The position numbers and the translations under genes were made by a program. The notes beneath the pieces were generated by a model. The model was not told the origin of the DNA. It was given only the letters and a program-made list of their open reading frames with translations, and did no database searches. A stretch of DNA of 64,000 nucleotides, taken from positions 434,001-498,000 of the forward strand of contig NZ_CP049786.1 of the NCBI RefSeq assembly GCF_011290365.1. Reading direction: 5' to 3'. Shown here in pieces: positions 10,440-19,204 of the stretch. Within the stretch, counting starts at the first letter, position 1, and every line of letters starts with the position of its first letter. Source of the DNA: Leclercia sp. 29361 (GTDB lineage: Bacteria; Pseudomonadota; Gammaproteobacteria; Enterobacterales; Enterobacteriaceae).

Positions 10440-10976
10440 TTAAACAATCCTTTTGTTTTAAATTTTCTGGTCTTTAAAGGTATTTACTTACGTTAAAGCA
10501 AAAAGTCGGCGGTTAAGGAATGCGACTTTATACTTTTCAGTGCTCAACTCAACTCTGCCAGAGTGCAGATGAGAGGATTACCGACGGCTAATTTAACGTG
10601 GGAAAAGAGTGTGGCTTTAATGAATTACATCTGATTTATTGTTGAAAGAATGTGAAGCGCTCAATGTTGACTGAATTATCTAAAGGGGAGTATAAAAAAA
10701 GCATGAATAATTACTAAGATGCTGTTTAACCTTGCTAGTTATTTAGTAGCGCCCTAATAATATCGCATAAAATATTCCAATTCATATTACGAGAATAACG
10801 TAACAGGAGGAATAGAGTGGTGATGAAGTCATTTTAAGTTCCTTTTCCTACCCGACCCGCATTGAACTTCGGGGCTTTATCGATCAGAGGTGATCCTGTG
10901 ATGTTCTTTTGCTCGTCTTTTTAGTATAAAAGGGTATCTGGACTGGGGTGTCCAGCTCATTGATTATGGGGAAAAC
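10440..10976. other. 537-base intergenic region upstream of pilin and yjeI
   Basis: A+T-rich divergent control region between the pilin gene and yjeI. I see no open frame of more than a few codons. A TATAAA about 50 bases before yjeI (near 10925) is a plausible -10. An AGGAGG at about 10805 is followed only by a 5-6 codon frame. No inverted repeats of the fim switch type are visible. Confidence 0.6.
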
Positions 10977-11330
10977 ATGCAGAAGAAATATCTGGCAGGA
11001 ACAGTAGTTGCAGCGCTACTGCTGGTGGGTTGCAGCCACAGCAACGAACTGAGTGCTGATGGCCAGAAAGTACGCTTCTCAGAAGATAAGCCTGGGGCAG
11101 AATGTCAGTTAGTAGGGACCGCAACCGGTAAGCAAGGAAACTGGCTTTCTGGGCAGCATGGTGCTGAAGGTGGCTCCATGCGTGGAGCCGCTAACGATCT
11201 TCGTAACCAGGCCGCAGCAATGGGCGGGAACGTTATCTATGGCGTTAGCAGCCCGACAGAAGGTCTGTTGTCCAGCTTTGTCCCAACTGATAGCGAAATG
11301 AACGGGCAAGTCTACAAATGTCCGAACTGA
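10977..11330 (+). CDS. yjeI: Putative outer-membrane lipoprotein YjeI (DUF4156)
   Basis: 117 residues. Lipobox LLVGC with the modified Cys at residue 19, followed by Ser, suggests an outer-membrane lipoprotein. The body matches E. coli YjeI, including GKQGNWLSGQHG and AANDLRNQAAAMGGNVIYG, a DUF4156 signature. The function is unknown. It is convergent with yjeJ. In E. coli it lies directly after groL; here 6.6 kb of accessory DNA separates them. Confidence 0.92.
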   Translation: MQKKYLAGTVVAALLLVGCSHSNELSADGQKVRFSEDKPGAECQLVGTATGKQGNWLSGQHGAEGGSMRGAANDLRNQAAAMGGNVIYGVSSPTEGLLSSFVPTDSEMNGQVYKCPN

Positions 11331-11349
11331 GAGTTCTTCAGACATCATT

Positions 11350-11396
11350 TTGATAAAAAAGGTTGTTCTACCTTGTGAACGAGGTAAAACAACCTT
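11350..11396 (-). terminator. Terminator downstream of yjeJ
   Basis: A 15-bp stem (14 paired) joins 11359-11373 and 11382-11396, with TTTTTTATC following on the minus strand. It ends the leftward transcript that contains yjeJ. On the plus strand there is no T-run after the stem, so it serves yjeI poorly. Confidence 0.85.
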
Positions 11397-11429
11397 ATCG
11401 CATTAAATATTGTCGATGTGATTAATGAT

Positions 11430-12305
11430 CTACTGAAGGGTAGAGGAACCCTGATTCATTTGCATCTCCTGGCAGAATGTACGCAATGGTAATAAACAAT
11501 CGTCCAGGGAGGCTATTTTGCCCTGTGGGGCTGGGATCACTCGGGTCATCACTTGCGTCATTGGGTATTTATCGCTAAAAGCTTTGAGTTTAGGGCATCT
11601 TTCCGCCAGTAAGCGGGCAATGCTAACTTCACGTTCAGAGCGATGCTCAACGCTGGTCTTAATTACGGCACCTGACAGAATCTTCTCTCCTTGTTCGGTA
11701 GCGAAACAGTACAGCACCGCCAGATGGTGCGAGAAGAGAGTGTGCTTCCACTCCGGATATTCAAATTGCTGGTAATCAATCCGTGGTATGCCTGTCATGT
11801 CTGTGGCATACAGAACGAGATGATCGAGATATGAATTTATATGGGTTAATAACTTTTCATCACCTGAATTGTGCAGGGCTTGTTGAATGCCAACCAGCAT
11901 CATCCCAACCTGCGTATCATCCAACGTCAATACTTCGATGCTTTCATTTTGCAAAACAGCAATTATCGAGAAATGAGTATCACCCGGTTTTAACGTTAAT
12001 GAGGCAATGCGTCTTGCTGAATCCGGTTGCTGCAGTTCAGTCATATCGATTTGTGGAATATTGGTGACAAGCGCTTCGCTGCTTGCCATCAGGTTACTTT
12101 GGTAACTCTCTCCCTCGATTGTGGCCCGCTGGGTGATTTTTGCGAGTCTGCTCAGTAGAATTTGCAACAGATCGAAGAGAACCACGGGCTGCAGATAATA
12201 AAGTTGGCACCGATCGTCTTGCTTTTTGATTTTCAAGGCTAAAGCAAATAACTCTTCGCCGTTTTTAATTACTGCGGTATTGAAACCTTTCATTGTTCCT
12301 TGCAT
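11430..12305 (-). CDS. yjeJ: Uncharacterised protein YjeJ
   Basis: 291 residues, recognised from its position beside yjeI and epmB and its resemblance to E. coli YjeJ (about 289 residues). No signal peptide or membrane segment is visible, so it is probably cytoplasmic. No catalytic motif is recognised. The start at 12305 has AAGGAG 6 bases upstream. A later ATG at 12293 is possible. It begins 19 bases after the C39 ABC exporter gene, in the same direction and with no terminator between. It is therefore likely the third gene of a hlyD-ABC-yjeJ transcript. Its function may be linked to that exporter (inference). Confidence 0.8.
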   Translation of the reverse strand: MQGTMKGFNTAVIKNGEELFALALKIKKQDDRCQLYYLQPVVLFDLLQILLSRLAKITQRATIEGESYQSNLMASSEALVTNIPQIDMTELQQPDSARRIASLTLKPGDTHFSIIAVLQNESIEVLTLDDTQVGMMLVGIQQALHNSGDEKLLTHINSYLDHLVLYATDMTGIPRIDYQQFEYPEWKHTLFSHHLAVLYCFATEQGEKILSGAVIKTSVEHRSEREVSIARLLAERCPKLKAFSDKYPMTQVMTRVIPAPQGKIASLDDCLLPLRTFCQEMQMNQGSSTLQ

Positions 12306-12324
12306 GAGGCGCTCCTTTATACTC

Positions 12325-14448
12325 TTACGCTAAAGCCGTTATATTGCGTTGGGACAAGTCGATAATCCGATCAGCGGATGCGATAGTTGATGGCCGATGC
12401 GCAACGATAATTCTGGTGATGCTCAGATCGGAAATGGCCTGGTTAATGGCGGATTCGTTACTGAGGTCCAGATGGCTGGTTGCTTCATCCATGAAAAGAA
12501 TGCTGGGCTTACGATAAAGCGCGCGGGCAATCAGTATGCGCTGTTTTTGCCCACCGGAAATGCCTAATCCCAGCTCACCGACCATCGTCTCGTAGCCCAT
12601 TGGCATTTTCATGATTTCATCATGTATATTGCAACGACGGGCACATTCAATAATAAAGTCACTCTCCGCGTTATCTTCAAAACCGCAGATGTTATCGCTG
12701 ATCGAGCCTGAAAATAGCCTGTCTTCTTGCAGAACGCAGGCGGTGCCCAGGCGATAATTGTTCAGGCCAATTTTTTGGATATCAAGTTGATCGGCCAACA
12801 CGTCGCCTGTTGTGGGTGAAAGCAACCCGCACATGACTTTTAACAGCGTGGTTTTTCCGACACCGGATGGACCGATTAATGCGACAGACTCCCCAGGCTC
12901 AACAACAATATTCATGTTTGAAAAGATGGGCTGAGAGAAGGGATCATATTGGTAGCTCAGGTTCTTAACCTCAAGCCTGACACCTGCATTCTCCGGAAAG
13001 ACCCGACGTGTCGCTAACTCTTTTTCGGGTTCGCTGAACACGATTTCTGACAAGCGTTCATTATGTAGTGACAACATGCGCAGCTGCATCACAAGATCAA
13101 TCAAGCTGGATGCACGCTGTGAGAATTGGCCACGATAGGCATTAAACGCCATAAACATCCCCAGCGTCATACTGTTATCAATAACCATAATGGCACCGAG
13201 CCAAAGCACAACAACCTGATCAATGGATGAGATGAAGGTATTGATACCGCCAAACATCATATCGAATCGGGTTTGCTTAATTCCTGCGTTACAGGCGTCG
13301 ATATTAATATTTAGCCAGTGCTGAGAACGTCTTTCTCTCAAATTCAACGCTTTGATGGTCGAAATACCGTAAAGCGACTCCATAAAGTGTGAACTGGAGC
13401 GCGCCCCTTTTATGACCTGCTCTTCTGAAACACGGCGATAGAAGCGATATGTTGCCAGGCGCATGATGGCGTAACATAGCGTAAAGCCCACAACGACCCA
13501 TACAAGCCAACCGCCATATAGCGTCAACATAATAAGCAGGCCAATGGTCATGATCGAGTCAATGATGCCGGTGACGATGCTATTGGTAAAAGTTGAGCGA
13601 ATAGTATCAAGCGATGAAAAACGCGACTGAATATCCCCTAAGTGACGTTTTTCAAAGAATGACAACGGTAATTTTGTCAAATGCTCGAATAGCGTCGTCT
13701 TCCATTGAATATTGGTTAATGTATTCAATTTCAGTGAAGTCCAGGCGCGCAACATGCTGATGAAAGTCCGGAACAGAGTAAAGAACACCAAACCAATACA
13801 AATTACCGACAGCAGGCTTTGATCGTGCGCCATGATGACATGGTCTGTCACCAGTTGCGTACCAATAGGTAATAGCAATCCGATGGCTTCTACGACCACT
13901 GAGAAAGCAAAAATCTTCACTAAAACGGATTTCAGACCAACAATATTGCGCATGAGATCCAGCAGGCGAAGACGAGATTTTGCCTTCTCCTGCTGGAAAT
14001 TTTGGTCAGGCCAGAGCTCAAGCGCAACGCCTGTGAAGTTATTGGACATCTCCTGCATGCCAATAATACGTTTTCCCATCGCCGGATCGTTTATCACGAA
14101 ACTCGACTTGCGTACTTTAGTAAGTACGACGTAGTGGTTCATGCCCCAGTGAAGAATACAAGGCAATTTAAGTTGCCTTATTTCATCCAAATCAAGCGAA
14201 AGTGCGCGGCATTTTAATCCAGCGTTTTCAGCTGTTTTGCTTAAAGAAAGCAAAGATACGCCGTGAGAAGCACTGCCATAGCGTTGACGGAAGTTGAACA
14301 GATCAATATCCAGACCATAGAAACCACAAACCATGGCCAGACAAGTAATACCACATTCTGCCGCTTCAGATTGCAGGATGACGGGCGTTTTTTTACGCAT
14401 TGAGAAGTTAATCTTTGCGATGATGGTTGCAAATAATTCGTTATTCAT
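12325..14448 (-). CDS. C39-peptidase ABC exporter for double-glycine peptides (CvaB/MchF type)
   Basis: 707 residues, the standard length for bacteriocin-processing exporters. The N-terminal C39 peptidase has Gln26, Cys32 (AECGITC), His105 (GMNHYVVL) and Asp121 (NDPA), a complete active site. Then come a membrane domain of about six segments (roughly 160-430) and a nucleotide-binding domain with Walker A GPSGVGKT (526-533), signature ISGGQ (630-634), Walker B ILFMDE and the H-loop His in VAHRPS. The protein resembles the microcin V/H47 exporters throughout (for example GVALELWP after the peptidase). It would cleave leaders ending Gly-Gly or Gly-Ala and export the peptide through TolC. It overlaps the hlyD-type gene by 8 bases. 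Confidence 0.93.
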   Translation of the reverse strand: MNNELFATIIAKINFSMRKKTPVILQSEAAECGITCLAMVCGFYGLDIDLFNFRQRYGSASHGVSLLSLSKTAENAGLKCRALSLDLDEIRQLKLPCILHWGMNHYVVLTKVRKSSFVINDPAMGKRIIGMQEMSNNFTGVALELWPDQNFQQEKAKSRLRLLDLMRNIVGLKSVLVKIFAFSVVVEAIGLLLPIGTQLVTDHVIMAHDQSLLSVICIGLVFFTLFRTFISMLRAWTSLKLNTLTNIQWKTTLFEHLTKLPLSFFEKRHLGDIQSRFSSLDTIRSTFTNSIVTGIIDSIMTIGLLIMLTLYGGWLVWVVVGFTLCYAIMRLATYRFYRRVSEEQVIKGARSSSHFMESLYGISTIKALNLRERRSQHWLNINIDACNAGIKQTRFDMMFGGINTFISSIDQVVVLWLGAIMVIDNSMTLGMFMAFNAYRGQFSQRASSLIDLVMQLRMLSLHNERLSEIVFSEPEKELATRRVFPENAGVRLEVKNLSYQYDPFSQPIFSNMNIVVEPGESVALIGPSGVGKTTLLKVMCGLLSPTTGDVLADQLDIQKIGLNNYRLGTACVLQEDRLFSGSISDNICGFEDNAESDFIIECARRCNIHDEIMKMPMGYETMVGELGLGISGGQKQRILIARALYRKPSILFMDEATSHLDLSNESAINQAISDLSITRIIVAHRPSTIASADRIIDLSQRNITALA

Positions 14449-15727
14449 TTATCGGCCCGCTCAGGCTATGATAAATTTTATAGAAAGGAGTAAACATCCA
14501 CATATACAGGGGCCTTTCTTCCAGGAAGACAATAGCCTGGGCTTTTAACCCATTCGATAAGTGAAGATCTTTGCCATTATACTTAAATGCTTTGTCTTTT
14601 ATTTTCACTATCGTTTTATATAAAGCAAGTTCTTGTTGGTTAACTCCAACGTTAGCATTTGTGTATTCTGACATCTCCTGGCGTGAAGCCGGGACCGATG
14701 ATATCGATAAGACCTTGCCTGGGAACTGGCCAAACTTATCTGCCGGGAACGCATCATAGCGAATATTAATGGTATCCCCAATTTTGACATAAGGGATCGT
14801 ATTATTAGGGAGCCATAACACAAGATAATATTCAACGTTACCAATTGGTTTGATTTGCGCCAGACTGCTACCCTTATCAACCATTTGGCCTTTGGTGACA
14901 GCTAAAGATTCAATTTTGCCTTCTGTGGTCGCTTTAATGATAGCATTGCCGCTGGCATTGGTTTCAACAAGTTGATTTTTATAATCATTAATTTGATTAT
15001 TTTGACTGGATATCTGATTGTCAAAATCCGCAGCCTTGGTCACCCGATCGCTATTGATTTGGGTGATCTGCGATTCTAACTGCATTTTCTGACTAACTAA
15101 TGACTGATATGCACTTTGTTGCTGGAAATAAAGCGAGTGCTGATAGTTATACTGATCTTTGGTAATCAGGCCGTCTTTCAGATACTTGTCATAGCTTGTC
15201 AGGTTGTCGTGCATTTTCTTTAAACCAGATTGCGTGTTTTTCAGCATCTGGTTTGTTTCTGTCAATGATTTGCTGACTGTTTTTCTTTGTTCTTCAAGTG
15301 ATGCTGTCGTTTCTGCTTTATTATAAATGAGCTTTTCAATGATGCTTTTCGCATTGATGATCTTTTCATTAATCACTTCAATTTGCGCATCGCTCACGTT
15401 TCCGGTGGATGTTGAACGAGAAACATCTATTTCATATAAGTCTTGTCCCTTCGTGACGATATCGCCCACTTTAACATATTGCGTGACGACGAAGCCCTGT
15501 TGAGGAGCATAGACATTTACTGAATGCGGTAGCGTGATAACCTCACCAGTAACATCAACGCGCTGGGTGAAGGTACAAAAAACCATAGCTGCTACTAGTG
15601 CAGTAAGGAACATCAGCGACAGCGACGTAATTATCCAGGCGGGCATGCCTGCCAGTAATAATGCCTTACCCTTCCAATGGAGTCGCTTATATTCGATCGC
15701 TTCCTTGCGATAAATATTCTTTAACAT
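14441..15727 (-). CDS. HlyD-family periplasmic adaptor (CvaA/MchE type)
   Basis: 428 residues. A short cytoplasmic N-terminus (EYKRLHWKGKALLL) precedes one membrane segment (about 31-53). The periplasmic part has a split biotinyl-lipoyl domain (VYAPQQGFVV and IIKATTEGKIESL) around a long coiled coil (about 130-260). A beta-barrel (NIRYDAFPADKFGQFPG) follows, and the protein ends SLSGPINE, very like CvaA. It joins the ABC exporter to TolC, which is encoded elsewhere. It is first gene of the exporter operon. Ribosome binding is weak (AGTGG). Confidence 0.92.
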   Translation of the reverse strand: MLKNIYRKEAIEYKRLHWKGKALLLAGMPAWIITSLSLMFLTALVAAMVFCTFTQRVDVTGEVITLPHSVNVYAPQQGFVVTQYVKVGDIVTKGQDLYEIDVSRSTSTGNVSDAQIEVINEKIINAKSIIEKLIYNKAETTASLEEQRKTVSKSLTETNQMLKNTQSGLKKMHDNLTSYDKYLKDGLITKDQYNYQHSLYFQQQSAYQSLVSQKMQLESQITQINSDRVTKAADFDNQISSQNNQINDYKNQLVETNASGNAIIKATTEGKIESLAVTKGQMVDKGSSLAQIKPIGNVEYYLVLWLPNNTIPYVKIGDTINIRYDAFPADKFGQFPGKVLSISSVPASRQEMSEYTNANVGVNQQELALYKTIVKIKDKAFKYNGKDLHLSNGLKAQAIVFLEERPLYMWMFTPFYKIYHSLSGPINE

Positions 15728-16413
15728 GTAATACCACTTATTAAATGATAAGGAAAACGTGGATATCCAACATTATTTAAAGATATCAGTTCAGTCAACG
15801 TTCATGTATGCAGACTAATAACGGGATTCCATGTACGGAAACAATGCAATGGTCGCTTCTGTAGAAAAAGTATTTTTTGCAGAGCTGAGGCATGCTGAGT
15901 ATAAAAATTTCACAAAAGTCCATATCGATATGAAACACGGCCTCCATACGTCTATAACTGATTCCTGTTAGTTGTCTTACAGGCATTAAAGCCAGACGTG
16001 GAGCTTAGAACAGAACGATAAAAGAGAGCAATTACTTGGGTAATAAAATAAGAAAATGCTCAGCTATACATTCATAACTGATATGCATTCGGGGGGGAGG
16101 TAGAATTATATATGCTTTGCTTTGATATTATAAATATTTATTATGTTTTCATATGGTAGATTCTGATGTCGTTACATCTTCGATTAAATGAATGTTAACC
16201 CAAAATTTAGGAAAAAAGTGTTGCATAGCATAGCGCTCTTGCGCTTTATTCTCCAGTCTGAATACGGACTTTCATATGTGAAATTTTACTATTTCTCTGT
16301 TCATATCGATAAGGTCCTCTTTTGTTCATATGGACGAATATTTTAATTTCTGTGCAAGAAATACTCGGAATTAATAATAACTTCATGCAGTTAAGGAAGA
16401 CTGGAAAAGTTAT
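15728..16413. other. 686-base A+T-rich intergenic control region
   Basis: Divergent control region between the exporter operon and the winged-helix regulator gene. It contains a G7 run at 16091-16097 just before GAGGTAGAATT. A short palindrome AGCGC-TCTT-GCGCT lies near 16230. No reading frame is convincing: the longest (15795-15986, minus) lacks a ribosome-binding site. The low G+C suggests acquired DNA. Confidence 0.6.
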
Positions 16414-16980
16414 ATGATATTTAAAAATGCAATTATTAATGATGCTGTTATTTTTAACGTGAATGATAGTGAGCTTATCCCACTTATCAAAAATGAAGAA
16501 GCGATCCTGCTTAATATACCCACTGCACGCTGCCTGCAGCTGCTGGTTGAACGACAGGGGCATGTTGTTTCTCGTGAAGATTTTCTGGAACATGTGTGGG
16601 GGGCAAAAGGAATTGTTGTTTCTCATAATACGTTCTATCAGAATATTTCACTGTTGCGTAAATCATTAAAAAAAGCCGGGCTGCAGGAGGATATTGTCGT
16701 TACCGTAAGGCGAAAAGGGTTCACGTTATCTTCTGACGTGGTGATTAAAATTATTGAGAAGAGTGACGCAGAGGAAACTAGCACGCTGGCCCATCAGTCA
16801 TGCTTATCGACGGCAATCCCACTTTCACCAGCAATAAGAGAGACGGACTCAACTAACACGTCGACAGCTGTGCCAGGGCGAATGAATATGCGTGCTATCC
16901 CTGACTGGATGGCCTTTTTACTTGTGCTTATATTATTGATTGAAATAATTATTTTTATAATTAATGTCATTATGTTTTAG
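16414..16980 (+). CDS. Membrane-anchored winged-helix transcriptional regulator (CadC/ToxR-like)
   Basis: 188 residues. Residues about 20-105 are an OmpR/PhoB-type winged helix, with VSREDFLEHVWG, NTFYQNISLLRKSLKKAG and VVTVRRKGFTLS as its typical features. A polar linker follows (about 110-160), and the protein ends inside a single membrane segment (165-188), leaving almost no periplasmic sensor. It belongs to the ToxR-like class of one-component membrane regulators. It is divergent from the exporter operon, which suggests that it controls the exporter, the peptide genes or the fimbriae (inference). Low G+C matches the accessory block. Confidence 0.85.
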   Translation: MIFKNAIINDAVIFNVNDSELIPLIKNEEAILLNIPTARCLQLLVERQGHVVSREDFLEHVWGAKGIVVSHNTFYQNISLLRKSLKKAGLQEDIVVTVRRKGFTLSSDVVIKIIEKSDAEETSTLAHQSCLSTAIPLSPAIRETDSTNTSTAVPGRMNMRAIPDWMAFLLVLILLIEIIIFIINVIMF

Positions 16981-17005
16981 TTTTAATCTTAACTCACTGA
17001 GATGA

Positions 17006-17053
17006 TTATTCATCACCGGCTGCACGCATCATTCAACCGGTGATAATGAATAA
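17006..17053. terminator. Palindrome between the regulator gene and epmB
   Basis: ATCACCGG (17012-17019) pairs with CCGGTGAT (17037-17044), and the pairing can be extended outward with AATAA/TTATT arms. It lies between convergent genes. There is only a weak T-tract, so it may be a bidirectional terminator. Confidence 0.45.
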
Positions 17054-17064
17054 CTCACCAACGT

Positions 17065-18096
17065 CTATGATTTCTGCTTCAATCCCAAATCCAGCGGTGT
17101 CTTGCTCGGTTCGCCACCAATCTCACGCGCCAGTTTAGGCACCATATAACCAGAAACCAGGGTTAACAGTTCGCGCATAATCGCCCGGGCTTCATCATCT
17201 TCGACCATAAAGTGTGCTGCACCCTGAACTCTGTCCAACACATGAACGTAATAGGGCATCACGCCCGCATCGAAAAGCGCGTTGCTCAGGTTAGCGAGCG
17301 TTTGGGCGTTATCGTTCACCCCGCGCAGCAACACACTCTGATTCAGCAACGTCACCCCGGCCTGCCGCAGACGCGTCATTGCCGCGCGGAAGTCCGCATC
17401 TATCTCATTGGCGTGATTAATATGGTTAACCAGCAAGATTTGCAGCGACGTTCGCGCCAGCCGTGCGCTGAGCGCGTCGGTAATACGCGCCGGGATCACA
17501 ATCGGTAAACGGCTATGAATGCGTAATCGCTTGATATGCGGGATCGCTTCCAGCTGGGTGATAAGCCAGTCCAGCTCGTGATCTTTCGCCATCAAAGGAT
17601 CGCCGCCGGAAAAGATAATCTCATCCAGCTCAGGATGATCGGCAATATAGTCGAGCGCCGCTTGCCAGTTGCGCTTGTTACCCTGATTGTCGGCGTACGG
17701 GAAGTGACGTCGGAAGCAATATCGACAATTTACCGCGCAGCCACCCTTAACCAGCAGTAACGCGCGATTGCGGTACTTGTGGAGTAAACCGGGTACTACG
17801 CTGTTCTGTTCTTCGAGGGGATCGGTGCTAAAACCGGGGGCAGCGATAAACTCATCCTGCGCGGTGAGTACCTGTTTTAAAAGCGGATCGTCAGGATTAC
17901 CTTTTTCCATACGAGCCACAAAAGCACGCGGAACACGCAGGGCAAACAGGCGTTTCGCATCACGTCCGGCGAGGAGTTTTTCATCAGCGTCCAGATTTAA
18001 AAGACGCAGCAGTTCATCAGGACTGGTGATTACATCTGCAAGTTGCAATAACCAATCTTCTCTGGATGGGGTGTTTAGGGTTACAATATGCGCCAT
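17065..18096 (-). CDS. epmB: EF-P (R)-beta-lysylation protein EpmB (lysine 2,3-aminomutase)
   Basis: 343 residues. A radical-SAM enzyme that isomerises (S)-alpha-lysine to (R)-beta-lysine, the donor group for EF-P. The CX3CX2C cluster motif is Cys120, Cys124 and Cys127 ([15 protein letters not shown]). [11 protein letters not shown] is the SAM-contact region, and the C-terminal [10 protein letters not shown] carries the PLP lysine. The gene is divergent from efp with only 40 bases between the start codons. EpmA, which attaches the product, is encoded at 24598-25575. Confidence 0.97.
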   Translation of the reverse strand: MAHIVTLNTPSREDWLLQLADVITSPDELLRLLNLDADEKLLAGRDAKRLFALRVPRAFVARMEKGNPDDPLLKQVLTAQDEFIAAPGFSTDPLEEQNSVVPGLLHKYRNRALLLVKGGCAVNCRYCFRRHFPYADNQGNKRNWQAALDYIADHPELDEIIFSGGDPLMAKDHELDWLITQLEAIPHIKRLRIHSRLPIVIPARITDALSARLARTSLQILLVNHINHANEIDADFRAAMTRLRQAGVTLLNQSVLLRGVNDNAQTLANLSNALFDAGVMPYYVHVLDRVQGAAHFMVEDDEARAIMRELLTLVSGYMVPKLAREIGGEPSKTPLDLGLKQKS

Positions 18097-18136
18097 TTTG
18101 TGGCTTAGCTACCAGTTAACAATTTCAGAGGGCCTT

Positions 18137-18703
18137 ATGGCGACTTACTATAGCAACGATTTTCGTGCCGGTCTTAAAATCATGATGGACGGCGAACCGT
18201 ACGCGGTTGAAGCCAGCGAATTCGTTAAACCAGGTAAAGGTCAGGCATTCGCACGCGTTAAGCTGCGTCGCCTGCTGACCGGTACCCGTGTAGAGAAAAC
18301 CTTCAAATCCACCGACTCCGCTGAAGGCGCAGACGTTGTTGATATGAACCTGACCTACCTCTACAACGACGGTGAATTCTACCACTTCATGAACAACTCC
18401 ACTTTTGAGCAGCTGTCTGCTGACGAGAAAGCCGTGGGTGATAGCGCTAAATGGCTGCTGGATCAGGCGGAGTGCATCGTAACCCTGTGGAACGGCCAGC
18501 CTATCGCTGTGACCCCACCAAACTTCGTTGAACTGGAAATCGTTGAAACCGATCCAGGTCTGAAAGGCGACACCGCAGGTACTGGCGGTAAGCCAGCCAA
18601 GCTGTCTACCGGTGCAGTGGTTAAAGTTCCACTGTTCGTCCAGACTGGCGAAATCATCAAAGTAGATACCCGCTCTGGTGAATACGTTTCTCGCGTGAAG
18701 TAA
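18137..18703 (+). CDS. efp: Elongation factor P
   Basis: 188 residues, the standard length. EF-P binds ribosomes stalled at polyproline and promotes peptide bond formation. Lys34, in VKPGKGQAF, is the residue that receives beta-lysine. The start is ATG at 18137; the frame is open further upstream, but that extension overlaps epmB on the other strand and has no family match. In this window the AmiB linker (eight prolines) is an obvious EF-P-dependent target. A hairpin AAGGCGCAG/CTGCGCCTT follows at 18719-18742 without a clear T-run. Confidence 0.98.
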   Translation: MATYYSNDFRAGLKIMMDGEPYAVEASEFVKPGKGQAFARVKLRRLLTGTRVEKTFKSTDSAEGADVVDMNLTYLYNDGEFYHFMNNSTFEQLSADEKAVGDSAKWLLDQAECIVTLWNGQPIAVTPPNFVELEIVETDPGLKGDTAGTGGKPAKLSTGAVVKVPLFVQTGEIIKVDTRSGEYVSRVK

Positions 18704-18769
18704 TTCACTCCGGGACGGAAGGCGCAGTGTTCTGCTGCGCCTTATCACCCTAAAGAAGGTTCATGGACG

Positions 18770-18901
18770 ATGCAGCACACAATCAAAATTTTACTGCTGA
18801 TGGTTCTTGCCAGTTCTCTGCTTTCCGGATGCAACACAGCCCGTGGCGTCGGGGAAGACATTAAAAGTCTGGGTCACGCTATTTCGCGCGCCGCCTCCTG
18901 A
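18770..18901 (+). CDS. ecnA: Entericidin A lipoprotein
   Basis: 43 codons, too short for most gene callers. Reads MQHTIKILLL at the N-terminus, has lipobox LLSGC with Cys21, then NTARGVGEDIKSLGHAIS. In E. coli EcnA is the antidote lipoprotein to EcnB. An earlier ATG at 18763 is in another frame. It lies upstream of ecnB, with the same [10 protein letters not shown] core. Confidence 0.93.
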   Translation: MQHTIKILLLMVLASSLLSGCNTARGVGEDIKSLGHAISRAAS

Positions 18902-18956
18902 TTCTTTCTACTTTTCCTAAAAATTCTTCCTTTTCCGTCACTCGCCGGGATCCTGG

Positions 18957-18963
18957 CTATGCT
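18957..18963 (+). promoter_or_regulatory. Candidate stationary-phase promoter -10 of ecnB
   Basis: CTATGCT lies 45 bases before ecnB, preceded by GGGATCCTGG. Its form resembles a sigma-S extended -10, and E. coli ecnB is known to be sigma-S-dependent. The placement is inferred. Confidence 0.45.
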
Positions 18964-19007
18964 TATGTTGCTGTACACAATAACTTTGGCTAAAAAAGGA
19001 AGACATT

Positions 19008-19154
19008 ATGCTTAAGAAAACATTTGTAGCGATCTTTTCTGTTCTGGTGCTTTCGTCAGTACTAACTGCCTGTAATACCACTCGCGGCGTCGGTGAGGAT
19101 ATCTCCACTGGCGGTAGCGCGATCTCTGGTGCGGCAACTAAAGCACAGCAGTAA
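19008..19154 (+). CDS. ecnB: Entericidin B, bacteriolytic lipoprotein
   Basis: 48 residues. Lipobox LTAC with Cys22, then [26 protein letters not shown], the EcnB sequence. It is a small cell-envelope lipoprotein that promotes lysis in stationary phase and is counteracted by EcnA. AAGGAAG lies 5 bases before the ATG. It is convergent with ecnR. Confidence 0.95.
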   Translation: MLKKTFVAIFSVLVLSSVLTACNTTRGVGEDISTGGSAISGAATKAQQ

Positions 19155-19204
19155 TCTTGGGCGGTACGGGGCTGAATACGTCGCCGTACCCTCAGTTTTA
19201 CCTG

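Noticed and set aside
10801..10836. AGGAGG followed by GTG-GTG-ATG and a stop after six codons
   Set aside because: Too short to support as a leader peptide; no hairpin or control feature follows it.
15795..15986. 63-codon minus-strand frame upstream of the exporter operon, faintly like a LuxR helix-turn-helix remnant (PVRQLTGISYRRMEAVF)
   Set aside because: There is no ribosome-binding site, the resemblance is weak, and it ends without a recognisable domain. It may be debris of a regulator gene.
16091..16138. G7 run followed by a 15-codon frame, as a phase-variable gene
   Set aside because: The frame is too short and does not join the regulator gene; the run may still matter for transcription.
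4391..17064. Search for integrase, insertion sequence, attachment repeats or CRISPR array around the accessory blocks
   Set aside because: None found: no transposase-like product, no tRNA-derived direct repeats, and no regularly spaced repeats.
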